Assembly: GCF_002008165.1 (NCBI RefSeq)
Contig: NZ_MRDM01000003.1
Location: 68,372-132,371 of the forward strand
Reading direction: 5' to 3'
Source of the DNA: Rhizobium laguerreae
GTDB lineage: Bacteria; Pseudomonadota; Alphaproteobacteria; Rhizobiales; Rhizobiaceae
Length of the DNA: 64,000 bases
Shown here: one piece after another, positions 1-8,893 of the stretch
How the letters are laid out: each line of letters starts with the position of its first letter
How positions within the stretch are numbered: the first letter of the stretch is position 1
The notes under the pieces: generated by a model
The model's database searches: none
What the model was told of the DNA's origin: nothing
Seen by the model: only the letters and a program-made list of their open reading frames with translations
Made by a program: the position numbers and the translations under genes

Positions 1-398
1 CGGTCTGTACAGCCAAGCGATACATCGGGGGCGGTCCATCGGTATTTGATCTCGGTCAAGTTCGGCGCAAGTTACTTGCTCCGGATTCTTGATCGGATCA
101 CTTGCGGGGACGGTTTCAAGAGCTGGCATCATGACATGCTTCCCCGTCTCAAAAGCGGGATCGCCGACCCGTCGCAACCTGCAAAACTCGTGCATTTCGC
201 CGCGCGATCGATCCCAGCCTGACCAGCTTTACCGTCATCAGTTTGGTCGTCGAACTTTACCGAGCTTCACCCGATGTGGACTTTCAGCAAGGCGCGGGCG
301 TCCGAATATGTATAGGCACGTGCCGTGGCGCGCCTCTTGCTCTTTGCTATACGGTGATGACGGCAAATGCCGTCGGTTCGCTGGTCTGGAGACATCCT
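1..398. other. No supported gene; left-edge spacer
   Basis: I see no open frame here with a convincing ribosome binding site or recognisable protein. Several frames are open but they look like chance GC-rich frames. The only structured element is an FNR/FixK-type palindrome at 46-59, listed separately. Confidence 0.5.
46..59. promoter_or_regulatory. FNR/FixK-type box, TTGAT-CTCG-GTCAA
   Basis: The sequence fits TTGAY-N4-RTCAA. No good start codon lies 50-90 bases to its right, so it more likely drives a minus-strand gene beyond the left edge. Its partner gene is not visible. Confidence 0.55.
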
Positions 399-1076
399 TC
401 AATCCTGGCTGTGAACTGCCGATACCAGCAGGCAATCCTTATAGCCGGCAATGCCGCCAAGGCCTTCGACGAGAACCTTGATCGCCCTGCGTTTAAGCTC
501 GGATTCCACCTGACCGTCGAGTGTCACCTGGCCGTTCCGGACCGACACCTGCACTTTTTGCGAGGTGAGACCGAGATCTGATCTGAGCCGCGTTCGCACC
601 GCCAGTCTGATGGCATCGTCTCCTCGCGGCAATATTGTTGTTGGCGCTTCGGCGATGACACGCAAAATATCCCGTCGGCTGACGATCCCGACCAGACGTT
701 CGTCTTCGACAATCGGCAGCCGTTTAATGCGATGCACCTGCAGGCTTTCGGCGATATCGGAGACTTCGCTATCTGGCCGTGCGACGATGACATCCTGGGA
801 CATGATGTCTGCGACGCACCATCCGTTGCTGCCGATATAGCGTTCGAGATCGATTTCGGAGATCAGTTCCGGCGCGCGCGCGGGACGGGGCGCAAACCGA
901 ACCTCCCGGCGTAAAAGCAGATCGCCTTCCGTGACCATGCCGCAGACACGGCCGTGATCGTCAATGACTGGAAGGCCGCTGACGTGGTTTTGCAACATCA
1001 TCGCGACCGCATGGCGGACGCTGACCACCGGGCTGGTCGAAACCACTTTTATGGTCATGATATCCCTTGCTTGCAT
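399..1076 (-). CDS. CBS-pair and BON domain protein
   Basis: A 225-residue soluble protein with two CBS motifs (about residues 1-55 and 85-140; each contains a G-hydrophobic-V-(T/S)-(E/R)-x-D type ending) followed by a BON domain (about 145-215). CBS pairs usually bind adenosyl ligands and act as energy sensors; BON domains bind phospholipid or protein surfaces. The ligand here is unknown. I chose the ATG at 1076 because family members start at this point (MQARDIM). An in-frame ATG at 1097 would add seven residues. A perfect FixK box at 1142-1155 lies about 72 bases upstream, so low-oxygen induction is likely. A paralogue with the same architecture is at 28582-29244 and also has a box. Confidence 0.88.
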   Translation of the reverse strand: MQARDIMTIKVVSTSPVVSVRHAVAMMLQNHVSGLPVIDDHGRVCGMVTEGDLLLRREVRFAPRPARAPELISEIDLERYIGSNGWCVADIMSQDVIVARPDSEVSDIAESLQVHRIKRLPIVEDERLVGIVSRRDILRVIAEAPTTILPRGDDAIRLAVRTRLRSDLGLTSQKVQVSVRNGQVTLDGQVESELKRRAIKVLVEGLGGIAGYKDCLLVSAVHSQD

Positions 1077-1141
1077 GGTCGCGGCCTCACTGATCATGAT
1101 TAGTCTCAGGGATAGGCTACAGACCTACCGGTCATACCGCT

Positions 1142-1155
1142 TTGATCTTCATCAA
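1142..1155. promoter_or_regulatory. Perfect FixK box, TTGAT-CTTC-ATCAA
   Basis: This is an exact TTGAT-N4-ATCAA palindrome. With its centre at 1148.5, a class II promoter (box centred at -41.5) would start transcription near 1107, just ahead of the CBS-BON gene. It sits exactly where the truncated ccmH reading frame ends, so the promoter abuts a deletion junction. Confidence 0.8.
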
Positions 1156-1159
1156 CGTC

Positions 1160-1245
1160 CATAGCCAGCACCTCGTCGAGATTGACGGCGAAGGCCGGCA
1201 CGGCCATCAGCATCAGGCAAAAGCCAGGAACGGACGCGGGATCAC
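1160..1245 (-). pseudogene. ccmH: ccmH (cycL) 5' remnant
   Basis: The frame opens with GTG at 1245, overlapping the ccmF stop as GTGA, which is the usual arrangement in ccm operons. The start of a secretion signal can be read, but a one-base frameshift after about ten residues interrupts it. In the next frame the text continues as a signal-peptide end plus NLDEVLA, like the start of mature CcmH. Homology stops near 1160 and the CxxC heme-ligation region is gone. It is non-functional; I infer a deletion that joined this point to the FixK-driven CBS gene. Confidence 0.65.
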
Positions 1246-1888
1246 TGCGCCGCCTCCATGGCAGGCACGGCGCCGCCGATAGCCATGATCAGGGCGCATC
1301 CCAGATGCAGAGGATGAGCGGTTTCCACCAGATGCGCACCACAACGCCGTCGTCGCTGATGGCATCGCCAAGTGAGACATCGAGTTTGTTGAGGCTGAAG
1401 ATCAGGATGCCCCGCCTCCGTCGTCGGCGTCCGCCGGGACGCATAGAGGCGCTTGGCCGACCAATTGTCGGCGACGGCGACAACGGCACGCCGTCGACAT
1501 GCAGCTGTAACCGCCGGCCTCCGTCACCTGCCCCGGCTTAATCTCGACGTCGTCCTCCGTCTCGAACATCGTGACGGCGACGGTGCCGAGCACGCTGACG
1601 CCGAGCCCGGCATGGGTAGGGGCGGTGCCGAACGCCGACCGCGGCAAGCCGGTCAGACGGCGCCAGGCGAGACTGCCCGCGACCTTGCCGATGCCGGCAC
1701 GATACCAGGATCGGCCACCGCAGCGAGGACGATCAACAGCCCTGCCGCTAGCCCGAGCACCGACAGCATCAGCCAGCCAGCGAGCCGACGCTCGCCACAT
1801 TTATCATCGCCGGGTCACGGCGCCGATCACCGGCACGATCGAGATGTGAGCGCCAGCGCCAGTGCGTAATGACGATCTCGATGATCAT
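1242..1888 (-). pseudogene. ccmF: ccmF (cycK) internally deleted remnant
   Basis: The start (MIIEI, at 1888) overlaps the ccmE stop. An N-terminal CcmF stretch ending near DPAMINV is followed directly by text matching the C-terminal half: LPRSAFGTAPTHAGLGVSVL, then KPG-(Q)-V and, in another frame, LDVSLGDAISDDGVVVRIWW. CcmF is normally about 650 residues with 12-15 membrane spans, and only about 200 codons remain, with several frameshifts. It cannot work as the heme lyase. The gene order ccmE-ccmF-ccmH with overlaps is still visible, so this was once an intact cycJKL-type operon. A working set is presumably elsewhere in the genome. Confidence 0.8.
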
Positions 1889-2397
1889 GGCGTCGATTTC
1901 GCCTCCTGCCTCTGACCCGGATTTGAACCTGCGCCCGGCTCCTGGCTTTGCCCCCCTTGACCTTCCTGCCATAGCCCTTGCTGCTTCAGCCTGTCGGCCA
2001 CCTCCTTCGGCAGATAGGTCTCGTCATGCTTGGCAAGCACGGTGTCGGCGACGAAAACATTGCTGCCTGAGGCAAACATGCCTTCGGTGACGACACCTTG
2101 GCCCTCACGGAACAGATCGGGCAGGATGCCGGTATACTGGACCTTCACGGCATTGGTGCTGCCGTCGGTGACGGCAAATTCCACCGTCGAGCCTGTGCCG
2201 CGCACGACGCTACCCGCACTCACCAAGCCGCCGAGCCGAATGCGGGTTTCCGGCGCCACCGGCGTCTTTGCGAGATCGCCCGGCATGTAGAAATAGGCCA
2301 CCGACTGGCTGAAGGCGAACATCACCAAAAACACCGCCGCAATGATGAAACTCATTCCGCCAGCGATGACCGAAAGGCGCGTCTGCTTGCGCGTCAT
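1885..2397 (-). CDS. ccmE: CcmE heme chaperone
   Basis: A 170-residue protein with one N-terminal membrane anchor (about residues 10-30) and a periplasmic OB-fold domain. It carries the family signature HDETY, whose histidine forms the covalent bond to heme before transfer to apocytochrome c, followed by a hydrophilic Gly/Gln-rich tail. Length and motif are normal and the frame is intact. However, the next genes of the pathway (ccmF, ccmH) are wrecked immediately downstream, so this copy is orphaned and must work with chromosomal Ccm partners or be decaying. It follows the Crp/Fnr gene by 55 bases and may be co-transcribed with fixGHIS. Confidence 0.92.
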   Translation of the reverse strand: MTRKQTRLSVIAGGMSFIIAAVFLVMFAFSQSVAYFYMPGDLAKTPVAPETRIRLGGLVSAGSVVRGTGSTVEFAVTDGSTNAVKVQYTGILPDLFREGQGVVTEGMFASGSNVFVADTVLAKHDETYLPKEVADRLKQQGLWQEGQGGQSQEPGAGSNPGQRQEAKSTP

Positions 2398-2452
2398 CCC
2401 GAATCTCCTTCATCTGTGAAATTACGGCGGGCTTTCTGGCTCGTGCACGACG

Positions 2453-3118
2453 TCAGCACGCCTTCCGCAACAGATCGACACTGTCGACCAGCACGATCTT
2501 ACCCTTGACTGCGACACCCGCGGGAACGAGCGCAGCGAACGCCCGCGACAGAGCTTCGGGTGCAAGTCCCAGCTTGCCGGCTAGAATTCTCTTCCGGTAA
2601 GGCAGGCGAAACGTCACCTGCGAGGCCGAAGCCGGGCATCGACTGACGATGTAGTTCGCAACGCGCTGCGCGGCTGTGTGCAGCCGGTCTCCGGCGATGC
2701 AATCCAGCGCGCAGAGCAGATGTCGGGTCGTTATGCGCATAACGTTGCGATGCATGATCGGGTACCGGTCGGCGAGCGCCTGCAAGTCCGAAAGTTGGAA
2801 AAACGCCACCTCCGCCCCATCGGCGGACCAAGCGCTATAGGCGTAGGCGCCGCCGCCCGACAGAAGATATTCGCCGAAGGTGTCGCCGGGTTCGCAGATA
2901 CAGATATCTGCCTCGCGCCCGGCGGACTCGGATTTCGAGAGCCGGATGAAACCGCTCATCACGCAGTAGACGAACGCCGCCGGCTGTCCTTCCGTGATGA
3001 TCCGCTCATCCGGCGCGAAGGTTTGAAACCGGGCCGTGGCGGCGAGTCGCTCTACCGTCGCCTCGTTGAGGCCGTCGAACAATTCAGACCGCAAGAGTAC
3101 GGGATTTTTCGCAAGCAT
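2453..3118 (-). CDS. Crp/Fnr family transcriptional regulator
   Basis: A 221-residue regulator with an N-terminal cyclic-nucleotide-type beta-roll and a C-terminal winged helix (LAGKLGLAPEALSRAFAAL). It lacks the N-terminal cysteine cluster of oxygen-sensing Fnr. The overall pattern resembles the Dnr/NnrR-like branch, but I cannot assign a ligand. I chose the ATG at 3118 for its AAGGA site. Longer starts would run into fixS. It begins 32 bases after fixS, so the fixGHIS transcript probably includes it. The recognition helix has E-x-x-S-R like FixK/Fnr proteins, so it may read the same TTGAY-N4-RTCAA boxes. Confidence 0.85.
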   Translation of the reverse strand: MLAKNPVLLRSELFDGLNEATVERLAATARFQTFAPDERIITEGQPAAFVYCVMSGFIRLSKSESAGREADICICEPGDTFGEYLLSGGGAYAYSAWSADGAEVAFFQLSDLQALADRYPIMHRNVMRITTRHLLCALDCIAGDRLHTAAQRVANYIVSRCPASASQVTFRLPYRKRILAGKLGLAPEALSRAFAALVPAGVAVKGKIVLVDSVDLLRKAC

Positions 3119-3150
3119 CGATCTTCCTTTCGTTTTTGCCCTATATGCTT

Positions 3151-3309
3151 TCAAGGTTTCTTGCGATCGGTTTCGTCGTCGACGAGAATTCGCCAGGCGG
3201 CTCCCTCAAGGTCGTCATACTGGCCGCTCCTCAGTGACCAAAGGAACGCCAGGAGACCCATTCCCCCCATCAACAGCGCAATCGGTATCAGATAGATCAG
3301 CATGTTCAT
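3151..3309 (-). CDS. fixS: FixS, cbb3 oxidase maturation protein
   Basis: A 52-residue single-span membrane protein (MNMLIYLIPIALLMGGMGLL, then a short basic/acidic tail). FixS/CcoS is needed to insert cofactors into the cbb3 oxidase. The start overlaps the fixI stop as ATGA, the standard coupling in fixGHIS operons. A second in-frame ATG two codons later is possible. Size, topology and position all fit the family. Confidence 0.92.
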   Translation of the reverse strand: MNMLIYLIPIALLMGGMGLLAFLWSLRSGQYDDLEGAAWRILVDDETDRKKP

Positions 3310-5588
3310 GCGGGTTTCACCTCGCCGGTGGCTCGCGTCTCATCCCTTATGCGGGAATGCCTGCCGAAGTCGTTCAACCGCAGCGCGTTCGTCACGACGA
3401 TGATCGATGACGTCGACATGGCCACTGCCGCTATGAGCGGCGTTGCCAGTCCGGCGATCGCGATCGGGACCGCCAGCACATTATAACCAATTGCCAGAAC
3501 AAAGTTCTGCCGGATCAGTGTGGCAGATCTTCTCGCGACGGCGATCGCTTCCGGAACTGCATCGAGCCGCTCGTTGAGGAAGACAAGATCGGCCGCCTGT
3601 CGTCCAATGTCGGATGCGCTGGCGGGGGCCATCGAAACATGCGCGGCGGCAAGAGCCGGAGCGTCGTTGATCCCGTCGCCAACCATCAGAACGCGGCGGC
3701 CCTCGCCGCTCAGCCTCTCGCATTCCTCGACCTTCCGCTTCGGCGCCAGGACGCCCTTAGCCGTGTGGATCCCGAGAAGCTGCGCTGTGGTGTCGACGGC
3801 GCTTTGCCTGTCGCCGGATATTATAAGCGTTTCAAGGCCGAATTCAGCGAGCTCGCGGACAGCCTCGCCAGCGCCAGGGCGAAGCGTGTCGTCAAAAAGG
3901 AATCGAGCCAGACTGCCGCCGTTCTTGGACAGGATCACTTCCGAAAACGGGTTGTCGATCGCGCTGTGCGCGAGGCCCGCCCCGCAGGCAAAGGCCGGGT
4001 TGCCTAGTCGATAGACATCCGTTCCGCTCCTGGCCTCCAGTCCTCCGCCGGGGATTTCCATGACCCTGTCGAAGGAGAATGACGAAACGGGCTCCATGTC
4101 CCGCACCAGAGCTTGGGAAAGTGGATGGCGTGAATGGACGGCTAGTGCGCAGGCGATTGAGGGGTTGCCAGCGTCGGTTACCTCGACTCCAACAAGGCGG
4201 GGCCGTCCCATCGTCAGCGTGCCGGTTTTGTCGAAGGCGACGATATCCACCTCGGCCAGTCTTTCGAGCGCCGAACCGTCCTTGACCATGATGCCCTTGC
4301 CGAAAAGCTCGCCCGCCGCGACCACCTGGACCACGGGCACCGCAAGGCCCAGCGCGCAGGGACATGTAACGATCAGCACTGCCACCGCGACCAGCATGGC
4401 CTGTTTCCAGTCGCCGCCGAAGATGCCCCAGGCGAGAAAGGATACCAGCGCCAACATGTGGACGGCTGGGGAATAAAGCGCTGCCGCCCGGTCGGCTATC
4501 CGGCGGTAGCGAGCCCTGCCGCCTTCGGCGGCTTCCATGAGGCCGATGATTTCGGATAACAGTGAATCCCTCGCCACTTTCGTTGCCCGCAGGATGAGGG
4601 AGCCGGTCAGATTCATCGAACCCGAACTCGCCGTGCTCCCTTTTGCGACGGCGACCGGACTACTTTCACCGGTGACGATGGAGAGATCCACATCGCTCTC
4701 GCCGCTGATGATCATGCCGTCGACGGGGATCCTCTCGCCGGCCGCGACGGAGATCTCGTCTCCCACGGCGATCTCTTCCACCGGAACGTAGCGGCGCGAT
4801 CCGTCGCGCATCAGCAGCAGCGCTCCGCGCGGGGCCAGTCTTGCAAGACCGTTGATCGCCGCGCGCGCCTTTTCCCGCATCACGTGATCGAGGGTCCTGC
4901 CGATCAACAGGAAGAACAGCAGCGACACCGAGGCATCGAACCACGCATGTTCGCCATGATGCACGGTCTCCCACAGGGAGACGGCATAGGAGAGCGTCAC
5001 TGCGAGCGTGATCGGAACGTCCATGTTGGTGCGTCCGCGTTTCAGGGCGTTCCAGGCCGATTTGAAGAAGAAGCGTCCTGCATAGACCAACGCCGGGGCT
5101 GCGATCATCGCCGAGACCCAGTGAAACATGTCACGCGTCGCCGCATCGGCGCCCGACCAGACCGACACCGAGAGCAGCATGATGTTGGCGGCTGCAAAAC
5201 CTGATACGCCGATCGCCAGCAGCAGCTGGTTCCTGATCCTGTCGTTTTCAGGTGCTGCGGGCGTGAAGAGATGCGCGCGATATCCGGCCGAGTTGATCGC
5301 TGCGAGAATTTCGGAGGGGTCGGTCGCCCGCGTTTCGATCTCCTCCTGGTAGACGCAGCTAACCCTGCGGGCAGAGAGATTGACCCGGGCTTTCCTGACG
5401 AAGGGAACCGCCGACAGTGCTTTTTCGATGGCGGATATGCAGCCGCCGCAGTGCACATCGGGTATGCTGAGGTCGAGCTGGCACAATCCGCCCCCGAGCT
5501 GGTGGCTGGCCAGACGCACCTCTTCGGCGCTGACGAATGTCGCGCTGAGGGCGAGCACACTTTCCGCGTCCATGGTACAGCAGGTCAT
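3306..5588 (-). CDS. fixI: FixI copper-transporting P1B-type ATPase
   Basis: A 760-residue inner-membrane ATPase. It has an N-terminal heavy-metal-associated domain with CGGC at about residues 47-50, eight predicted membrane spans, the TCPCAL metal motif in the sixth span, the DKTGTLT phosphorylation site and the GDGINDAP hinge. FixI/CcoI supplies copper for the CuB centre of the cbb3 oxidase. It overlaps fixH upstream (4 bases) and fixS downstream. Cysteines at the extreme N-terminus (MTCC) match rhizobial FixI proteins. Length is normal. Confidence 0.96.
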   Translation of the reverse strand: MTCCTMDAESVLALSATFVSAEEVRLASHQLGGGLCQLDLSIPDVHCGGCISAIEKALSAVPFVRKARVNLSARRVSCVYQEEIETRATDPSEILAAINSAGYRAHLFTPAAPENDRIRNQLLLAIGVSGFAAANIMLLSVSVWSGADAATRDMFHWVSAMIAAPALVYAGRFFFKSAWNALKRGRTNMDVPITLAVTLSYAVSLWETVHHGEHAWFDASVSLLFFLLIGRTLDHVMREKARAAINGLARLAPRGALLLMRDGSRRYVPVEEIAVGDEISVAAGERIPVDGMIISGESDVDLSIVTGESSPVAVAKGSTASSGSMNLTGSLILRATKVARDSLLSEIIGLMEAAEGGRARYRRIADRAAALYSPAVHMLALVSFLAWGIFGGDWKQAMLVAVAVLIVTCPCALGLAVPVVQVVAAGELFGKGIMVKDGSALERLAEVDIVAFDKTGTLTMGRPRLVGVEVTDAGNPSIACALAVHSRHPLSQALVRDMEPVSSFSFDRVMEIPGGGLEARSGTDVYRLGNPAFACGAGLAHSAIDNPFSEVILSKNGGSLARFLFDDTLRPGAGEAVRELAEFGLETLIISGDRQSAVDTTAQLLGIHTAKGVLAPKRKVEECERLSGEGRRVLMVGDGINDAPALAAAHVSMAPASASDIGRQAADLVFLNERLDAVPEAIAVARRSATLIRQNFVLAIGYNVLAVPIAIAGLATPLIAAVAMSTSSIIVVTNALRLNDFGRHSRIRDETRATGEVKPA

Positions 5589-6070
5589 TGGCCTAACCCC
5601 CCGGTATCGATGCGCTTGGCCACATGCATGACGACCACGCCGTTCCTTTTCGATATTGCCTCGACGATCCAGTCGCCGCCGGCGACCTCGTGATCGGCTT
5701 CGAACCGGCCGTCGCCGATCTTACGGAGCGTCACGTGGAAATCCTCATGATCACCGACTGGCCGTTTGAAGCTCAGCGTGACCTCGTCGATGGTCGCAGG
5801 CGTCCCCTCTTTGTCGTGGATGTCGTAGCGGATCTCGCGGCCCTTGACGGAGAGAGCACCCTCGACGCCTGAGGCGGCCATCGCTTTCATCGCTGCGGCC
5901 TTTCGGTTGAATTCCTGGCTGGCCACATAGGTGTTTTCCACGACCAGGCCGCTCCAGCTGGATGAGGCATAGAAGGCCATCGTGAAGTTGACGGCGATGA
6001 CGACGGCGAAGAATGCGGAGGTTGCAAGCACCATGTGCCAGCCGGTAAAACTACGGGTGGAAGCCTTCAT
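5585..6070 (-). CDS. fixH: FixH, cbb3 oxidase assembly protein
   Basis: A 161-residue protein with one N-terminal membrane span (about residues 12-32) and a periplasmic domain, the expected FixH layout. FixH/CcoH helps assemble the cbb3 oxidase with FixI. It overlaps fixG by 4 bases and fixI by 4 bases, showing tight translational coupling. Identification rests on operon position plus size and topology as well as the conserved ASQEFNRK-type juxtamembrane stretch. Confidence 0.93.
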   Translation of the reverse strand: MKASTRSFTGWHMVLATSAFFAVVIAVNFTMAFYASSSWSGLVVENTYVASQEFNRKAAAMKAMAASGVEGALSVKGREIRYDIHDKEGTPATIDEVTLSFKRPVGDHEDFHVTLRKIGDGRFEADHEVAGGDWIVEAISKRNGVVVMHVAKRIDTGGLGQ

Positions 6071-7635
6071 TTCACGTCTCCTGGTGCGTTAAACGCCGCG
6101 CGATAGGTCGCCCGGTCGGAATGACCCGTATCTTCGGTGACGAAAAGGAATTCACTGATTTCCGCCCGGTCGGGCTTGCGCGTGACAAAGACTTTAAGCG
6201 TCGTGGCCGCGTCGGGTTCGGCATGGACGGTGAAGCTGCGACGGTCTTGTTTTCCGAGCTCGGGAATGCGCATGGTCGCGCCTTCCAGTCCGACCAGCGT
6301 GATGGTCACGTCTCGCGGCGCCGGCACCATATTCAGGACGCGAAGCGTATAGCCGTTCCTGATTGAACCGTCGCTCTCCAGGACATATTGGGGATTGCGG
6401 TCATGAACGACGTTGAGCTCCAGCCGCTCCCGGAAGGCGAGATGAACGGCCATCGCAACGCCGATCAAGGCCAAGACGACGGCGTAGAAGACGATTCTGG
6501 GACGGAAGACGATGCGCCAGTCGAAATGCCGGACCGCTGAGACGAAGCTTCCATCCTCGTTTCGGACCTTGGGCGGCTGAATGGATGTTCGTCCGCCGTC
6601 CGTCGCAACCGACATATTGCTCGAATATTCGCTGAGCGTTGCGTAGGCGATCAGGCCGCGCGGTTTGCCGAGTTTGTCCATTACGTCGTCGCAGGCGTCG
6701 ATGCAGAGAGCACATGTGATGCACTCCATCTGCTGTCCGTCGCGTATGTCGATGCCCATCGGACAGACGGCCACGCAGGCGTTGCAATCGACGCAGTCGC
6801 CGATCGGCAGGCCTTGGGCCTGGGCCTTCTTCGGGTGCCGCGACCGCTGCTCGCCCCGCCAGTCATTGTAGGTGACGACGAGGGAATTCTCGTCGAGCAT
6901 GGCGCCCTGAATGCGCGGCCAGGGACACATGTATGTGCAGACCTGTTCGCGCATGAGACCGCCAAGCACATAGGTCGTAGCGGTCAGAATAGCGACCGTG
7001 GCGTAAGCGGCGACCGGAGCGGTGCCGGTGAAAAGCGATACGGCCAGGCTCGGCGCGTCGGCGAAATAGAAGATCCAGGCACCGCCCGTTGCGACGCCGA
7101 TCAGGATCCAGATGGAATGTTTGGCGACGCGCTTTCTCAGCTTGTCGACGCTGAAGGGAGCGGCATCCAACTTCATGCGCGCATTCCTGTCGCCTTCAAT
7201 CGCGCGCTCAACCACCAGAAAAAGATCGACCCAGACAGTCTGCGGACAGGCGTAACCGCACCATGCGCGGCCCACCGCCGAGGTGACAAGAAACAGACCG
7301 AACCCCGCCATGACGAGCAGGCCCGCGACGTAATAGAATTCCTGGGGCCAGATCTCGATGAAGAAAAAGAAGAAGCGTCGCGAAGAGAGGTCGACAAGGA
7401 TTGCCTGGTCGGACGCATAGGGACCGCGATCCCAGCGAATCCACGGCGCAAGATAGTAGATGCCGAGTGTAATCAGCATCACGATCCACTTAAACCGGCG
7501 GAACCGCCCCTCGGCGCGCTTGGGAAAAATCTTCTTCCGGGGGGCATAGAGGGGCTGCCTATTGCGACGTGCATTGACAGGCTCGACGCCGACCCGCTCG
7601 ATGTCATTGGGATCTGGGGCAGTATAGAGATGCAT
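6067..7635 (-). CDS. fixG: FixG, polyferredoxin-like cbb3 assembly protein
   Basis: A 522-residue membrane protein with about five spans, two ferredoxin-type 4Fe-4S motifs (CVDCNACVAVCP and CITCALCIDAC, about residues 281-315) and a C-terminal periplasmic immunoglobulin-like domain. FixG/CcoG acts as a cupric reductase that prepares copper for the oxidase. The frame is open to 7701, but the perfect FixK box at 7688-7701 would then be inside the gene. The box predicts transcription starting near 7653, so I place the start at the ATG at 7635 (MHLYTAPDPND). Confidence 0.95.
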   Translation of the reverse strand: MHLYTAPDPNDIERVGVEPVNARRNRQPLYAPRKKIFPKRAEGRFRRFKWIVMLITLGIYYLAPWIRWDRGPYASDQAILVDLSSRRFFFFFIEIWPQEFYYVAGLLVMAGFGLFLVTSAVGRAWCGYACPQTVWVDLFLVVERAIEGDRNARMKLDAAPFSVDKLRKRVAKHSIWILIGVATGGAWIFYFADAPSLAVSLFTGTAPVAAYATVAILTATTYVLGGLMREQVCTYMCPWPRIQGAMLDENSLVVTYNDWRGEQRSRHPKKAQAQGLPIGDCVDCNACVAVCPMGIDIRDGQQMECITCALCIDACDDVMDKLGKPRGLIAYATLSEYSSNMSVATDGGRTSIQPPKVRNEDGSFVSAVRHFDWRIVFRPRIVFYAVVLALIGVAMAVHLAFRERLELNVVHDRNPQYVLESDGSIRNGYTLRVLNMVPAPRDVTITLVGLEGATMRIPELGKQDRRSFTVHAEPDAATTLKVFVTRKPDRAEISEFLFVTEDTGHSDRATYRAAFNAPGDVK

Positions 7636-7687
7636 GGCTCTGTCCGATTTTGACCCCCTCTTCTCCCACCTGCGAGACATCGGTTCC

Positions 7688-7701
7688 TTGATGCAGATCA
7701 A
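7688..7701. promoter_or_regulatory. Perfect FixK box of fixGHIS, TTGAT-GCAG-ATCAA
   Basis: Exact TTGAT-N4-ATCAA palindrome centred 59 bases before the fixG start. Its position rules out the upstream in-frame starts of fixG. Confidence 0.88.
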
Positions 7702-7751
7702 GAAATCTTCAAAGGCAATCTCGGGGGAGTTGATCTTCCCGAAAAGGAAAG

Positions 7752-7779
7752 GGCCACGCCCTGGAGAGAGGGCGTGGCC
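7752..7779 (-). terminator. Rho-independent terminator of fixNOQP
   Basis: An 11-base-pair perfect stem (7752-7762 with 7769-7779) closes a six-base loop. On the minus strand it is followed by a T-rich run. It lies after the 61-residue gene that ends the fixNOQP operon and before the fixG promoter, so it separates the two operons. Confidence 0.8.
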
Positions 7780-7832
7780 TGCAGGAGCTGCGGGGGAGAA
7801 ACACCGCTGGGACGTCCTCGACGAGCTAAGGA

Positions 7833-8018
7833 CTAACGGCTCGTCTGCTTTTGATCTTTGAGGCAGGTCAAACTTACGATCGAATTACCGATCTTTGCCG
7901 GATCGTCCTGCTCGGGTGATGGGGGCATTGTCTTGGCGCGCTCCGATATGCGCGAGCGGATGGCGGCGCGCGGTGTGCCGTAGAGGCCGAGGATTGGATT
8001 GTGGTCATGATCTGACAT
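7833..8018 (-). CDS. Small protein at the end of fixNOQP
   Basis: A 61-residue hydrophilic protein starting MSDHDHNPILGLYGTPRAAI, with one cysteine near the C-terminus and no membrane span. I do not recognise its family. The start at 8018 is firm because a perfect AAGGAGG precedes it. It begins only 10 bases after the fixP stop and is followed by a strong terminator, so it is the fifth gene of the cbb3 operon. A role in oxidase assembly or regulation is an inference from position only. Confidence 0.75.
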   Translation of the reverse strand: MSDHDHNPILGLYGTPRAAIRSRISERAKTMPPSPEQDDPAKIGNSIVSLTCLKDQKQTSR

Positions 8019-8028
8019 GGCATCCTCC

Positions 8029-8892
8029 TTAGGTTCCGCCGCCGAGCGAATGGACAAAGATCGTCAGTTCCTTGACCGTCGCGTCGCCCAGGCGTCCTGC
8101 CCAGGCCGGCATCACGCCATGCTTGGGAGAGGCCACCTGGCGAAAGATCGCATCTTCGCCGCGCGACTTCAGCCAGATCGCGTCCACGAGATCGGGGGCG
8201 CCCATTTCCATTTTCCCCTTGGCGTCCTCGCCGTGACAAGCGGCGCAGTTATCGGCGAAGACCTGTTTTCCCGCCTCGGCGAGAGCTGGATTGGAAGGCT
8301 TATTGGTCAATCCCCAGACATAGGCGGCGACCTGCCTCATCTGGATCGGTTCCAGGACATCGGTAAAGGCCGGCATCTCCGAAGCGTGCGTCTCGGAATC
8401 GGACTCGAAACGGACCCCATGCGCAATCGTCGTCTGGATTGCATCCAGGTCCCCACCCCAGAGCCAGTCATCGTCGTTGAGGTTGGGAAAGCCGGGGCCG
8501 CCGCTCGCTCCCGAGCCATGGCAGGTGGCGCAGTTTACCTTGAACGCAGACGCGCCCCCGGCGATCGCGAATTCACGAAGGGCAGGGTCGGAAGCGATCT
8601 CCTGCACCGTCTTTGCTGCGACCAGATCAGTCAGCTTCATCTGCGACGCCTTGGCCTGATTTAGGTCCTGCTGCAGTTCGGCGCGCGTGGAGTAGCCGAA
8701 ATAGCCTTTCGTGGCGGAGGTGATCATCGGGATGGCGGGATAAGCGATCGCATAACCCACCGCCCAGAGAATGGTGGCATAGAAGGTCCACACCCACCAG
8801 CGGGGCATGGGATTGTTGAGTTCGCGGATGCCGTCCCATTCATGTCCTGTCGTTTCGACGCCACTCACTTCATCGATCTGTTTTTCCGACAT
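8029..8892 (-). CDS. fixP: FixP, diheme cytochrome c subunit of cbb3 oxidase
   Basis: A 287-residue protein with an N-terminal anchor (about residues 32-52) and two CxxCH heme sites, CATCH at about 121 and CAACH at about 216. FixP/CcoP passes electrons to FixO and FixN. The ATG at 8892 is preferred: it follows the fixQ stop by one base and has AAGGA at good spacing, while the ATG at 8901 lies inside fixQ with no spacing for that site. Confidence 0.96.
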   Translation of the reverse strand: MSEKQIDEVSGVETTGHEWDGIRELNNPMPRWWVWTFYATILWAVGYAIAYPAIPMITSATKGYFGYSTRAELQQDLNQAKASQMKLTDLVAAKTVQEIASDPALREFAIAGGASAFKVNCATCHGSGASGGPGFPNLNDDDWLWGGDLDAIQTTIAHGVRFESDSETHASEMPAFTDVLEPIQMRQVAAYVWGLTNKPSNPALAEAGKQVFADNCAACHGEDAKGKMEMGAPDLVDAIWLKSRGEDAIFRQVASPKHGVMPAWAGRLGDATVKELTIFVHSLGGGT

Positions 8893-8893
8893 C

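Noticed and set aside
4878..4890. CATCACGTGATCG palindrome
   Set aside because: Lies inside fixI coding sequence and lacks the TATCA/TGATA spacing, so it is not a copy of the 56-60 kb motif.
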